Shown here piece after piece: positions 38,840 through 47,053 of a stretch of DNA of 64,000 nt. Every line of letters begins with the position of its first letter. Position 1 is the stretch's first letter. This DNA comes from an uncultured Muribaculaceae bacterium (GTDB taxonomy: Bacteria > Bacteroidota > Bacteroidia > Bacteroidales > Muribaculaceae). The stretch is taken from contig CAJUKU010000006.1 of NCBI GenBank assembly GCA_910587425.1, positions 62,001-126,000 of the forward strand. Reading direction: 5' to 3'. Made by a program: the position numbers and the translations under genes. Under the pieces are notes generated by a model, which searched no databases, was not told the DNA's origin, and saw nothing but the letters and a program-made list of their open reading frames with translations.

Positions 38840-39343
38840 TCAATCATACGTCGCCGGTGTCGTCAGGCAACTCATAAGTGCGTCTATTCCGTCGGGTGAC
38901 AATGCCTCGCGCGGTATGTAAAGCGACGTGATCCCTGTGCTTTCCGACGTGATCAGTATGTTCTGTCCGTCGGGATATATCCCGCTGATTTGTGACCATG
39001 GTATGAAATCAGGTGCCACAGGATGCTCACTATCGGTATACATTATTGTAATGTCTCTGCCCGGTGATATGACCGCACGCTGGGGCATGACCGCACGCCG
39101 TGCCGCCGGTGTGAGCAGTCGCGATATGTAAGAGTTGGCTACAATCAGCGGTGCGACGAGAAAAATCCAGATCAGTGCCACAAACGCCCAACGGATATCT
39201 GATGTGGCAATAATGGCTGCGATAACAGCCGGGATCGCGATTATCCACCATAACCGCGTGAGCGTAGCGGTTATTGCCGCGCGCGTGTATGCCGCACGCG
39301 GGGGCGTGTACTCTCCGGTGGTTATGACACTGTTTTCGATCAA
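38840..39343 (-). CDS. Small membrane protein, YcxB-like C-terminus
   Basis: 167-residue protein with two adjacent hydrophobic helices (about residues 32-50 and 52-72) and a soluble C-terminal part of about 90 residues with alternating beta-strands (TIMYTDSEHP, then FIPWSQISGIYPDGQNILI and STGITSLYIPREA). That layout resembles YcxB-like/PH-like small membrane proteins, whose function is not known. It lies behind the DUF1015 gene but is separated from it by a terminator. I cannot give a function. Confidence 0.65.
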   Translation of the reverse strand: MIENSVITTGEYTPPRAAYTRAAITATLTRLWWIIAIPAVIAAIIATSDIRWAFVALIWIFLVAPLIVANSYISRLLTPAARRAVMPQRAVISPGRDITIMYTDSEHPVAPDFIPWSQISGIYPDGQNILITSESTGITSLYIPREALSPDGIDALMSCLTTPATYD

Positions 39344-39358
39344 TCGTCAGCGTATTGG

Positions 39359-39403
39359 AAAAAATGCCGCCGCGACGGCTCATGTATAGAGCGTGCGGCG
39401 GCA
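39359..39403 (-). terminator. Terminator after the DUF1015 gene
   Basis: On the - strand TGCCGCCGC pairs with GCGGCGGCA around a 21-nt loop and is followed by TTTTTTCC, immediately past the DUF1015 stop codon. Confidence 0.85.
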
Positions 39404-39411
39404 AGTATGGG

Positions 39412-40656
39412 TCAGTCAAGTTTGTGTATCACAAGTCCGGAGCGCAGTTTCGGCTCGAACCATGTGGTTTTCGGCGGCATGATATTGCCTGTGTCGGCTA
39501 TATCCATGAGCTGCTTCATGCTCACCGGATAAAGCGCGAGCGCGAGTGCCATCTCGCCCGAGTCGACGCGGCGCTTGAGTTCGCCGAGTCCGCGGATTCC
39601 ACCCACGAAGTCTATCCGCTTGTCGGAGCGCAGGTCGGTTATGCCGAGGATATCGCGCAGAATCAGGTCTGACGATATGGTGACGTCGAGCACCCCTATC
39701 GGATCGTTGTCATCGTAGCGTCCCTGGCGTGCTGTGAGCGAGTACCAGCGCCCGTCGAGATACATCGAGAAGTTGTGTAGTTCTGCGGGAGTGTATATTT
39801 CCGTCCCTTTGTCGACAACCTCGAAGTTCTCGTCAAGGCGGCGCAACAGCTGTGCGGGGGTAAGTCCGTTGAGGTCGCGGACCACGCGGTTGTAATCTAT
39901 GATCTTTAGGTGCGAGGCGGGGAATGCCACAGCAAGGAAATAGTTGTATTCCTCATCGCCGCGATGATCGGGGTTCGACTGGGCTTTCTCATTACCAACG
40001 AGTGCTGCCGCAGCTGTACGGTGGTGTCCGTCGGCTATGTAGAGATACGGAATCTTCTCAAATTCCTCGGTGATACGGCGGGTGAGTTCATCGTCCTCCA
40101 CAACCCAGAAATGGTGTCCGAAACCGTCGGGCGCCGTGAAGTCATACTCCGGTTCGGCGGCGGTTACAGTCCGGATTATCTCTTCGAGTGCGGGATTGTC
40201 GGGGAATGCGAAGAATACAGGCTCGATATTGGCATTGTTGACGCGCACGTGCTTCATGCGGTCCTCCTCCTTGTCGCGGCGGGTGAGCTCATGCTTCTTG
40301 ATGCGCTCGTTCATATAGTCGTCGACATTGGCTGCGAGCACGATGCCGTACTGTGTCCGTCCATCCATCGTCTGCGCATATATGTAATAATGCTCGCGGT
40401 TGTCCTGCACGAGCCATCCCTGCTGTTGGAACGCCTGGAAATTCTCTACGGCGCGGTCATAGACGCGGGGGTCATGCTCGTCGACATCAGGGGTGAAGTC
40501 GATTTCGGGCTTTATTATATGGTAGAGTGATTTAGGGTTGCCTTCTGCTTCGCGGCGTGCCTCGTCGGAATTGAGCACGTCGTAGGGTCTTGAGGCAACT
40601 TCGGTGACTAACTCGCGTGGCGGACGCACGCCTTTGAACGGTTTTACTTTAGCCAT
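39412..40656 (-). CDS. DUF1015 family protein (DGHHR motif)
   Basis: 414-residue cytoplasmic protein of the DUF1015 family, conserved through Bacteroidota. MAKVKPFKGVRP is the usual start, and YLYIADGHHRTAAAALVG near residue 215 is the most conserved block. DGHHR-x-x-A resembles the nucleotide-binding box of the ParB/sulfiredoxin fold (GERRxxA), which also occurs in free-serine kinases of the SerK/SbnI type. A small-molecule kinase activity is therefore conceivable, but this is inference. In many relatives the gene lies beside serine-synthesis genes; here it lies between a small membrane protein and purA. Confidence 0.85.
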   Translation of the reverse strand: MAKVKPFKGVRPPRELVTEVASRPYDVLNSDEARREAEGNPKSLYHIIKPEIDFTPDVDEHDPRVYDRAVENFQAFQQQGWLVQDNREHYYIYAQTMDGRTQYGIVLAANVDDYMNERIKKHELTRRDKEEDRMKHVRVNNANIEPVFFAFPDNPALEEIIRTVTAAEPEYDFTAPDGFGHHFWVVEDDELTRRITEEFEKIPYLYIADGHHRTAAAALVGNEKAQSNPDHRGDEEYNYFLAVAFPASHLKIIDYNRVVRDLNGLTPAQLLRRLDENFEVVDKGTEIYTPAELHNFSMYLDGRWYSLTARQGRYDDNDPIGVLDVTISSDLILRDILGITDLRSDKRIDFVGGIRGLGELKRRVDSGEMALALALYPVSMKQLMDIADTGNIMPPKTTWFEPKLRSGLVIHKLD

Positions 40657-40710
40657 AGTTTCTAAGGTATTGAATAAGGTGGTTATGCTTATGGTTCGGT
40701 CGGGAGAGAA

Positions 40711-40763
40711 TGAAAACCGGCGGCTGAACGTAGCCTTTGTCGGGGCGGTGTGCAGCCGCCGGT
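40711..40763 (-). terminator. purA terminator
   Basis: On the - strand an 11-bp stem (ACCGGCGGCTG with CAGCCGCCGGT) and a 26-nt loop, followed by TTTCATT, about 45 nt past the purA stop. Confidence 0.75.
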
Positions 40764-40807
40764 ATATTATTTAGCGGAGTTTTTCGGTAATCGTTTCTGC
40801 TCTTGGC

Positions 40808-42091
40808 TTATGAGCGTGAACGCACGATCGTCTGCTCGCGGTCAGGACCGATGCTGACGATAGTGATAGGCGTGGCAAGCTGCTCCTCGAGGAACTTGAT
40901 GTAGTCCTTGAACTGCTGCGGGAACTGATCTTCCGATTTCATTGCCGTCATGTCGGTGTGCCATCCGGGGAGCGTGACGTAGACCGGTTTTACATCTACA
41001 GTGTCGAGCGAGTAGGGGAAATCGGTCACTTGCTTGCCGTCGATCTCATACGCCACACATGCCTTTATCTCGTCAAATCCGTCGAGTACGTCGCTCTTCA
41101 TCATTATAAGCTGGGTCACGCCGTTGATCATGATGGCATAGCGGAGTGCCACAAGGTCGATCCATCCGCAGCGGCGCTCGCGTCCTGTCACCGCGCCATA
41201 CTCGTGACCTATGTCACGGATGCGGCGTCCGGTCTCGTCGAAAAGTTCGGTGGGGAACGGACCACTGCCTACGCGGGTGCAGTATGCCTTGAATATGCCG
41301 AACACGTCGCCGATACGGTTGGGTGCAACTCCGAGACCGGTGCAGGCGCCTGCGGTGACGGTGTTTGATGATGTCACGAACGGATATGAACCGAAATCCA
41401 CATCGAGAAGTGTGCCCTGAGCGCCCTCGCAGAGCACGCTCTTGCCCTGGCTGAGTGCATTGTTGATCACAAACTCGCTGTCGATGATGTCAAAGCGGCG
41501 GAGGTAATCGATTGCGTCGAGCCAGCGCTGTTCGAGTTCCGTGATATCGGGATTTTCACCCATTGATGCGAGACGCTGCAGGTGTCGGTCGCGTGCGGCT
41601 GCATAACGCTCCTTGAAGTCAGGGGCGAGGGCGTCGCCCAGGCGCAGACCGTTGCGGCTGATCTTGTCGGTGTATGTGGGTCCGATACCTTTGCCGGTGG
41701 TGCCGATCTTGGCATCCCCTTTGGCTTTCTCGTTGGCGGCGTCGAGCAGACGGTGTGTCGGGAGGATGAGGTGGGCTTTCTTGGAGATCTTAAGCACTTT
41801 GTGCAGATCAATTCCGGAGCGCTCGAGAGCCTCTGCCTCCTCGCGGAAAAGAACCGGATCAAGCACCACACCGTTGCCTATGATGTTGGTTTGTCCGTGC
41901 TGGAAGATTCCCGAGGGGATGGAGCGGAGCACATATTTCTTGCCTTCGAATTCGAGGGTGTGTCCGGCGTTCGGTCCTCCCTGGAAGCGCGCCACGATGT
42001 CGTAACGCGGTGTGAGAACATCGACAACCTTGCCTTTGCCTTCGTCGCCCCACTGGAGCCCGAGCAGCACGTCAACTTTATTCTGTGGCAT
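40808..42091 (-). CDS. purA: Adenylosuccinate synthetase
   Basis: 427-residue enzyme that joins IMP and aspartate with GTP to make adenylosuccinate, the first step from IMP to AMP. The GTP-binding motif GLQWGDEGKGKVVD is at residues 11-24; PNAGHT (about 40-45), GTTGKGIGPTYTDKISR (about 126-142) and CEGAQGTLLDVDFG are also intact. It lies 40 bp behind the Fur-type gene on the same strand and is probably transcribed with it. A terminator follows. Confidence 0.97.
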   Translation of the reverse strand: MPQNKVDVLLGLQWGDEGKGKVVDVLTPRYDIVARFQGGPNAGHTLEFEGKKYVLRSIPSGIFQHGQTNIIGNGVVLDPVLFREEAEALERSGIDLHKVLKISKKAHLILPTHRLLDAANEKAKGDAKIGTTGKGIGPTYTDKISRNGLRLGDALAPDFKERYAAARDRHLQRLASMGENPDITELEQRWLDAIDYLRRFDIIDSEFVINNALSQGKSVLCEGAQGTLLDVDFGSYPFVTSSNTVTAGACTGLGVAPNRIGDVFGIFKAYCTRVGSGPFPTELFDETGRRIRDIGHEYGAVTGRERRCGWIDLVALRYAIMINGVTQLIMMKSDVLDGFDEIKACVAYEIDGKQVTDFPYSLDTVDVKPVYVTLPGWHTDMTAMKSEDQFPQQFKDYIKFLEEQLATPITIVSIGPDREQTIVRSRS

Positions 42092-42131
42092 ATAGCGTGA
42101 TTCTGTATGAGTGTTGGGTTATATGGTTTTC

Positions 42132-42599
42132 TTATATCTTTTTCTGTTTCTTCTTCCGCGAGCATCGTGAGCAGAGCCCGTAGATGTAAAGATCGGTGTA
42201 GGCGGGTGTGAAACCGCTGAAATGGCGTGTGGCAAGCTGCCGGTCGATTTCGGGATCCTTGATCTCCTTCACCTTGCCGCAACGCGTGCAGACGAGGTGA
42301 TGGTGGTTGGCGGGTCCGCTGACGAGTTCATACTGCGCCGTGTTGTTGCCGAAAGTGTGGCGGCGGAGCAGTCCCGCATCGGTAAGAAGCTCGATCGTGT
42401 TGTAGACCGTCGCACGACTGACGCTGACCCCCTGCGCATCGATGTTGCTCGATGTGAGCATCTCTATCCAGAAGTGTCCGGGCATGGCGAGAACGCGCTC
42501 AAGCACAGCTATGCGTGCGGGCGTGTGGCGCAGGCGGTGCTGTGCGAGATACTGTGTGAAAGCAGCCATGACGGCTGCTTTTGTGCGTTCGTCGGTCAT
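42132..42599 (-). CDS. Fur family transcriptional regulator
   Basis: 155-residue metal- or peroxide-responsive repressor of the Fur/PerR/Zur family. The winged-helix DNA-binding domain is at about residues 5-85 (RHTPARIAVLERVLAMPGHF, then SRATVYNTIELLTDAGLL). The dimerisation part has a His-rich metal site (ANHHHLVCTRCG) and a second CxxC (CSRCSRKKK), together the structural zinc site. Whether it senses iron, zinc or peroxide cannot be decided. Its -7 box lies 7 nt before the ATG, so the leader is almost absent. Linkage to purA recurs in Bacteroidales. Confidence 0.9.
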   Translation of the reverse strand: MTDERTKAAVMAAFTQYLAQHRLRHTPARIAVLERVLAMPGHFWIEMLTSSNIDAQGVSVSRATVYNTIELLTDAGLLRRHTFGNNTAQYELVSGPANHHHLVCTRCGKVKEIKDPEIDRQLATRHFSGFTPAYTDLYIYGLCSRCSRKKKQKKI

Positions 42600-42606
42600 A
42601 CTGTTG

Positions 42607-42637
42607 CAAAGTTACAATTTCTGACCAATACGGCAAA
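42607..42637 (-). promoter_or_regulatory. fur-purA promoter (TTTG-N19-TAACTTTG)
   Basis: TTTG (42634-42637), 19 bp, TAACTTTG (42607-42614) on the - strand. The -7 box ends 7 nt before the start codon, giving a leader of only a few nucleotides. Confidence 0.75.
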
Positions 42638-42704
42638 AACTTGCAGCGTTATTTTTGTCCGGTCATGGCGACGGCTTGACGCACAGGTTACAATACCCGC
42701 AGCT

Positions 42705-42750
42705 TATAAAACGGCAGTGGCTGTGCCGGTGCCGGCGCAGCCACTGTCGG
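42705..42750 (-). terminator. Terminator of the pheA-tyrA operon
   Basis: On the - strand CAGTGGCTG pairs with CAGCCACTG around an inner GCCGG/CCGGC stem and is followed by TTTTAT. It lies right behind the tyrA stop codon. Confidence 0.85.
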
Positions 42751-42758
42751 GAGTCAGG

Positions 42759-43532
42759 TTATTTGAGATTGTCGCGCACTGTAGCGAGGTAGTTTTTCAT
42801 CGCGTCGGAGTCGCGGGCGGCTACTATTGCTTTCAGTTCCTCGAGTCGTGCGGTGATCTTGTCGAGCTGTTCCGGTGTGTCTGGGTTGAACATGATCTCG
42901 CTGAGCAGAAAATCATCCTCCGACATCAGCCCGCGCGCTATCGCCATGTGGCGCTTGAACGTGGTGCCCGGGGCGTCCTGATGCTTCATCACCGAAGCAA
43001 ACACGAGCGTGGAGGCGAACGGTATCGACAGTGAGTAGGCTATCGTACGGTCATGTTCGCGGAAAGTGTACTCCTCGATATGGAGCCCGAGCGAGTTGTA
43101 CAGATCCTTGAAGAACACGCGCCCCAGATGATCCCCCTCGGTTATTATGATGGCATTCTCATTGGCGAGATTGGAGAGCGAGGCGAATGTGGGACCGAAC
43201 ATGGGGTGGGTGGAGACGAACGGATGCCCGCAGGTGGCGTAGAATTCCGGAAGCCCGTTTTTCACCGATGCTATGTCGGAGAGTATGCACCCCTGCGGCA
43301 GGTGGGGGAGTACAGCGCGGAACGCGTCGAGTGTATATTTTACCGTAGCGGCGTTGATGACGAGTTCAGGCTGGAAACCGTCAACCTCATCGAGCGAGGC
43401 GAAGCGGAGCGCGTTGAAGCTGAAGCGGAGCCGCTTGGGATCCGGGTCGTAGACGGCGACTTCATGGGAGAAGGAAAGCAGATCGCTGAAGAATGATCCC
43501 ATTTTCCCTGCCCCGAGTATCAGTATACGCAT
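42759..43532 (-). CDS. tyrA: Prephenate dehydrogenase
   Basis: 257-residue NAD(P)-dependent enzyme converting prephenate to 4-hydroxyphenylpyruvate, the tyrosine branch. The Rossmann motif ILGAGKMGSFF is at residues 5-15; the catalytic-domain signatures SDIASVKNGLP, STHPMFGPTFASL and EHDRTIAYSLSIPF are present. There is no fused chorismate mutase or ACT domain, in keeping with chorismate mutase being on the neighbouring DAHP synthase. Last gene of the four-gene aromatic operon, 37 bp behind the DAHP synthase gene. Confidence 0.93.
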   Translation of the reverse strand: MRILILGAGKMGSFFSDLLSFSHEVAVYDPDPKRLRFSFNALRFASLDEVDGFQPELVINAATVKYTLDAFRAVLPHLPQGCILSDIASVKNGLPEFYATCGHPFVSTHPMFGPTFASLSNLANENAIIITEGDHLGRVFFKDLYNSLGLHIEEYTFREHDRTIAYSLSIPFASTLVFASVMKHQDAPGTTFKRHMAIARGLMSEDDFLLSEIMFNPDTPEQLDKITARLEELKAIVAARDSDAMKNYLATVRDNLK

Positions 43533-43569
43533 GATTGGATGCTGTTTTTGCGGTCAGTGTTGGTTCAGG

Positions 43570-44682
43570 TTATTTCACGCGGTCGTTGAGCACCTCTATC
43601 TGCTGGCGCACCGATTCATCATGTATGGCAAGAAGCACAGTTTTCATGAATTCAGGACTCATACCCATCTCCTCGCCGAGTTTCGCACGGGTGCGGATGA
43701 CGTCATTGTAACGGTCAGCCTGCACTACCGACATGCGGTGCTCTTTCTTGAACTGACCGATCTCGCGTGACACGCGCATACGTTTTGCGAGCACTTCGAG
43801 GAGTTCGTTGTCGATACGGTCTATCTGCTGGCGGAGCAGCGTGAGGTTCTCGGTAGTCTGGTGGGAGTCGCGCACCACGAGCGTGTTCAGTATGAAGTTG
43901 AGTATTTCGGGTGTCACCTGCTGCGCGGCGTCGCTCCAAGCCTCGTCGGGCGAGCAGTGGCTCTCGATTATGAGACCGTTGAAACCCATGTCGAGTGCCT
44001 GTTGCGACAGGGGAGCTATTAGTTCACGCTTGCCACCGATATGCGAGGGGTCGACGATGATTGGAAGCGCGGGGAAGCGCAGGCGCAGCTCGATCGGAAT
44101 ATGCCACTGCGGCATGTTGCGGTAGAGATGCTTGCCGTAGGTGCTGAATCCGCGGTGTATGGCTCCGATGCGGCGCACTCCGGCGTTATAGATACGCTGC
44201 ATGGCTCCGATCCATAGCTCGAGGTCGGGATTTACGGGGTTTTTCACGAGCACGATAGCTTCCGAGGCGTTCTCTTCGGCGAGTGTGTCGGCGATCTCCT
44301 GCATCGCGAAGGGGTTGGCTGATGTGCGGGCGCCGATCCAGAGTATGTCGACACCGGCGGCAAGCGCCTCCTTCACATGCTGGCGTGTGGCTACTTCGGT
44401 GGCTGTGTACATGCCGGTGGTTTCCTTAACCTCCTTGAGCCATTCGAGGCCGGGAGCGCCTACGCCCTCGAAGCCACCCGGCTTTGTGCGCGGTTTCCAG
44501 ATTCCGGCGCGGAATATCTTAATGCCGTTTGCAGCGAGTTCCTTGGCGGTGCAGAGCACCTGCTCGCGTGATTCGGCGCTGCACGGTCCGGCTATCACGA
44601 GCGGTTTTGTGGCATCAATGCCCGGGAGTGTGATGGGTTGAAGGTCTTTCATCGTTATGGTCTGTTTTTTGTTACTTTTCAT
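43570..44682 (-). CDS. DAHP synthase / chorismate mutase fusion
   Basis: 370-residue bifunctional protein. The N-terminal 3-deoxy-7-phosphoheptulonate synthase (about residues 15-260) catalyses the first shikimate-pathway step and has IAGPCSAESREQ, FRAGIWKPRTKPGGFEG and PIIVDPSHIGGKRE. The C-terminal AroQ chorismate mutase (about 275-365) has LRQQIDRIDNELLEVLAKR and makes prephenate, the substrate of the flanking PheA and TyrA. The two ends of the aromatic pathway are thus joined in one protein, and the mutase probably serves as the feedback sensor, as in related fusions. Its start overlaps the upstream aminotransferase stop by 11 nt. Confidence 0.94.
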   Translation of the reverse strand: MKSNKKQTITMKDLQPITLPGIDATKPLVIAGPCSAESREQVLCTAKELAANGIKIFRAGIWKPRTKPGGFEGVGAPGLEWLKEVKETTGMYTATEVATRQHVKEALAAGVDILWIGARTSANPFAMQEIADTLAEENASEAIVLVKNPVNPDLELWIGAMQRIYNAGVRRIGAIHRGFSTYGKHLYRNMPQWHIPIELRLRFPALPIIVDPSHIGGKRELIAPLSQQALDMGFNGLIIESHCSPDEAWSDAAQQVTPEILNFILNTLVVRDSHQTTENLTLLRQQIDRIDNELLEVLAKRMRVSREIGQFKKEHRMSVVQADRYNDVIRTRAKLGEEMGMSPEFMKTVLLAIHDESVRQQIEVLNDRVK

Positions 44683-45847
44683 TTTTTGATTGGCGTATGC
44701 GCTGCAGAGCCTCTGTCATGCGCTCCTCGGTGGCGCAGAGCGAGATGCGTATGTAGCGGTCGCCGTTGCTGCCGAATATGAAACCGGGGGTTATGAACAC
44801 GCGCGATTCGCTCAGCACACGGTCGGCTAAAGCCTCGCTGCCCGGCTCGCTGTCAGGAATGCGTCCCCACAGGAAGAGTCCGCGTTGCGCGGGGTCGAAC
44901 GTGCATCCCAGCTCTGTCATTATCTGTTCGGCTACATGGCGACGCGATGTGTAGAGCGCGTTGAGGTCGTCATACCACTTCTGCGGAGCCTGCAGGGCTT
45001 TGACTGCAGCGAGCATCACAGGCTTGAATTGCCCGGAGTCGATGTTCGATTTCACTTTCAGGATCCACTCGATGAACTGCGGGTTGGATGCGAGCATCGC
45101 CACTCGCCACCCCGCCATGTTGTGACTCTTGCTGAGCGAATTCATCTCCACCACGATCTCCTTTGCTCCAGGTATCTGGAGCATGCTCTGCGGTGTGGGG
45201 TTGAGAATGAAGCTGTAGGGATTGTCGTGGGCTATGACTATGTTGTGGCGACGCCCGAAGTCCACGAGCTGCCGGAACAACTCAGCGTCAGCCGGTGTGC
45301 CGGTAGGCATGTGCGGATAGTTGACCCACATCAGCTTTATGCGGTCGAGCGGCAGGCGCTCGAGGGCGTCGAAGTCAGGCTTCCACCCGTTCTCCTCGGT
45401 AAGGTCGTAGGGGAAGATCTCGGCTTCGGCGAGACGGCTGACGGAGGTGTATGTGGGGTATCCGGGGTTGGGCACGAGAACTCCGTCGCCGGGGTTGAGA
45501 AACGCGAGGCTTATGTGGAGTATCCCCTCCTTGCTGCCGATGAGCGGCTGTATCTCTGTCGTGGGGTCGAGCGTCACGCCGTAGTGGGCGGCATACCATC
45601 CGGCGAAAGCCTCGCGGAGCTGCGGTATGCCTACGTATGGCTGATAACTGTGGTTGGAGCTGACGTTAGCCGCCTCGGTGAGGGTGTCGATCACCTCCTG
45701 TGCCGGAGGGGTGTCCGGTCCGCCGATTCCGAGTGATATGATGTCGAGACCCCGGGCGTTGAGGGCGGCGACCTCGCGCAGTTTGCGTGAGAAGTAGTAT
45801 TCCTTTATTGTCGCCACACGTCGGGCGGGAGTTATTTCTGGTTTCAT
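44672..45847 (-). CDS. Class I/II aminotransferase, probably aromatic
   Basis: 391-residue PLP-dependent aminotransferase. The frame extends to 45979, but the family N-terminus and a 4-nt ATGA overlap with pheA place the start at 45847. The PLP lysine is Lys240 (NSLSKSHNMAGWR), and the NPGYPTY and WVNYPHMPTG motifs are present. Lying between pheA and the DAHP synthase/chorismate mutase gene, it most likely transaminates phenylpyruvate and 4-hydroxyphenylpyruvate to Phe and Tyr. The role is inferred from context; the enzyme class is certain. Confidence 0.9.
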   Translation of the reverse strand: MKPEITPARRVATIKEYYFSRKLREVAALNARGLDIISLGIGGPDTPPAQEVIDTLTEAANVSSNHSYQPYVGIPQLREAFAGWYAAHYGVTLDPTTEIQPLIGSKEGILHISLAFLNPGDGVLVPNPGYPTYTSVSRLAEAEIFPYDLTEENGWKPDFDALERLPLDRIKLMWVNYPHMPTGTPADAELFRQLVDFGRRHNIVIAHDNPYSFILNPTPQSMLQIPGAKEIVVEMNSLSKSHNMAGWRVAMLASNPQFIEWILKVKSNIDSGQFKPVMLAAVKALQAPQKWYDDLNALYTSRRHVAEQIMTELGCTFDPAQRGLFLWGRIPDSEPGSEALADRVLSESRVFITPGFIFGSNGDRYIRISLCATEERMTEALQRIRQSKNEK

Positions 45848-46692
45848 AGCGTACGTGTTGATTCGCGGTATTCGCCGAGTGTCTTGAAATCGTTGATAAG
45901 CGGGCGCACAGCTTCGATAGCCTGATGGTAGCGCACGTAGCTGTCGAATGTCAGGTCGACGTAGAAACGGTACTCCCATTCGCGCCCGATGATAGGCATG
46001 GATTGTATCTTCGAGAGGTTGATGTCGTAGAAGCTGAATATGGTCAGTACTTTCGAGAGTGCTCCCTGTGTGTGCGGCAGGGTGAAGACTATCGAGGCTT
46101 TGTTCAGCTCTTCCGGGCGTGGGCGCAGCTCCGGGGCGAGCAGCGGATCGGCGAGTATCAGGAAGCGGGTGAAGTTGCGCTTGTTGGTCTCGATCCCTTT
46201 CTCAAGGATCTCAAGTCCGTAGTGCTGCGCGGCAAACTCGCCGCACACCGCCGCGTGTCCGGTGAGTGATCCGGCGGCTATCTCGCGCGCCGATCCGGCG
46301 GTGTCGAATTTCTCAACCATGCGAAGGTTGCGGTGGCGGCGCAGGAACTGCTCGCACTGCATCAGTGCCATGGGGTGTGAGTTTACCTCCGTCAGCTCGT
46401 CGATGCTCTGTCCGGGGAGCGCGGCAAGCACATGCGAGATGCGCATACGGTGTTCGCCTACGATTGTCAGCGAGCTCTTGCGGAGCAGCTCGTGGTTCTG
46501 CAGCAGTGCGCCGGCTATGGTATTCTCTATCGCCATTATTCCGATGAGCGAGGCGTCGGCTTCCAGACGCTCGAACATCTCAGGAAACGAATCGCACTCC
46601 ACAGGCATTATCTCGTCAGCCCCGAAGTACTCTCTTGCCGCGGCATCGTGGTAGCATCCTGCCACTCCTTGTATTGTGACTTTGCGTTGCAT
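45844..46692 (-). CDS. pheA: Prephenate dehydratase
   Basis: 282-residue prephenate dehydratase (prephenate to phenylpyruvate). The catalytic domain (about residues 5-180) starts VTIQGVAGCYHDAAAREYFG and holds NTIAGALLQNHELL and the usual Thr-Arg-Phe motif (NFTRFLIL). A C-terminal ACT domain (about 198-275, with SIVFTLPHTQGALSKVLTIF) should give feedback inhibition by Phe. No chorismate mutase is fused. First gene of the operon pheA-aminotransferase-DAHP synthase/mutase-tyrA, and preceded by a Phe/Tyr attenuator. Confidence 0.95.
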   Translation of the reverse strand: MQRKVTIQGVAGCYHDAAAREYFGADEIMPVECDSFPEMFERLEADASLIGIMAIENTIAGALLQNHELLRKSSLTIVGEHRMRISHVLAALPGQSIDELTEVNSHPMALMQCEQFLRRHRNLRMVEKFDTAGSAREIAAGSLTGHAAVCGEFAAQHYGLEILEKGIETNKRNFTRFLILADPLLAPELRPRPEELNKASIVFTLPHTQGALSKVLTIFSFYDINLSKIQSMPIIGREWEYRFYVDLTFDSYVRYHQAIEAVRPLINDFKTLGEYRESTRTL

Positions 46693-46729
46693 AGTCCGAT
46701 TGGTGTTGTGTGGGTTGGTGTTTGCTGTT

Positions 46730-46766
46730 AAAAAAACAATCCCGTCGTCATCGGGCGGCGGGATTG
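46730..46766 (-). terminator. Attenuator terminator upstream of pheA
   Basis: On the - strand CAATCCCG (46759-46766) and CGGGATTG (46737-46744) pair perfectly, with additional inner pairs, and are followed by seven T (46730-46736). The hairpin stands 37 nt before the pheA ATG and after the Phe/Tyr leader peptide, the position of a transcription attenuator rather than of an ordinary gene-end terminator. Confidence 0.88.
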
Positions 46767-46822
46767 GTATGATGTTGTTGTGAAGCTATCGTGCAATCGG
46801 TGTCACGCACATAGAATCCCGC
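46758..46822 (-). promoter_or_regulatory. Antiterminator pairing in the pheA leader
   Basis: GCGGGATT at 46815-46822, at the end of the leader peptide frame, is exactly complementary to AATCCCGC at 46758-46765, the 5' arm of the terminator. The two pairings exclude each other. A ribosome at the last aromatic codon (46836-46838) would leave the first strand free; a ribosome at the stop codon (46803-46805) would cover it. Confidence 0.75.
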
Positions 46823-46877
46823 TTTTATTTCTTGCGAAGTAAAAGTAAAAATAATAATATGCGTAAAATCGTGTCAT
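46803..46877 (-). CDS. Phe/Tyr-rich leader peptide of the pheA operon
   Basis: 24-codon reading frame, too short for routine gene calling. It starts with ATG at 46877 about 20 nt past the -7 box and stops with TGA at 46803-46805. Residues 4-14 are FYAYYYFYFYF: four Phe and six Tyr out of eleven. The last codons (Ser-Gly-Ile, AGC GGG ATT) contain the antiterminator strand. The peptide itself is probably without function; its translation speed reports charged tRNA-Phe and tRNA-Tyr levels, matching an operon that makes both amino acids. Confidence 0.85.
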   Translation of the reverse strand: MTRFYAYYYFYFYFARNKSGILCA

Positions 46878-46897
46878 GCTGATTTCGAATTGTTGTG

Positions 46898-46927
46898 CAA
46901 ATGTAGTGATTATTTTTGAAATGCAAG
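46898..46927 (-). promoter_or_regulatory. pheA operon promoter (CTTG-N18-TACATTTG)
   Basis: CTTG (46924-46927), 18 bp, TACATTTG (46898-46905) on the - strand. Transcription would begin about 15 nt before the leader peptide ATG and about 200 nt before pheA. Confidence 0.75.
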
Positions 46928-46982
46928 GAAAAATCAAAAAAATATTGAAGCGTGCCGCAAAAACGGGGCAAAACGAGGCGGC

Positions 46983-47019
46983 ATAAACAAGGCGGGAACC
47001 CCCGTAGGAGCTCCCGCCT
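46983..47019 (-). terminator. Terminator of the large secreted protein gene
   Basis: On the - strand AGGCGGGA pairs with TCCCGCCT around a 14-nt loop and is followed by TGTTTAT. It begins about 35 nt past the stop codon at 47054. Confidence 0.8.
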
Positions 47020-47053
47020 ATCGATTTATATATTAAATCGTGGGAATGAAGTG

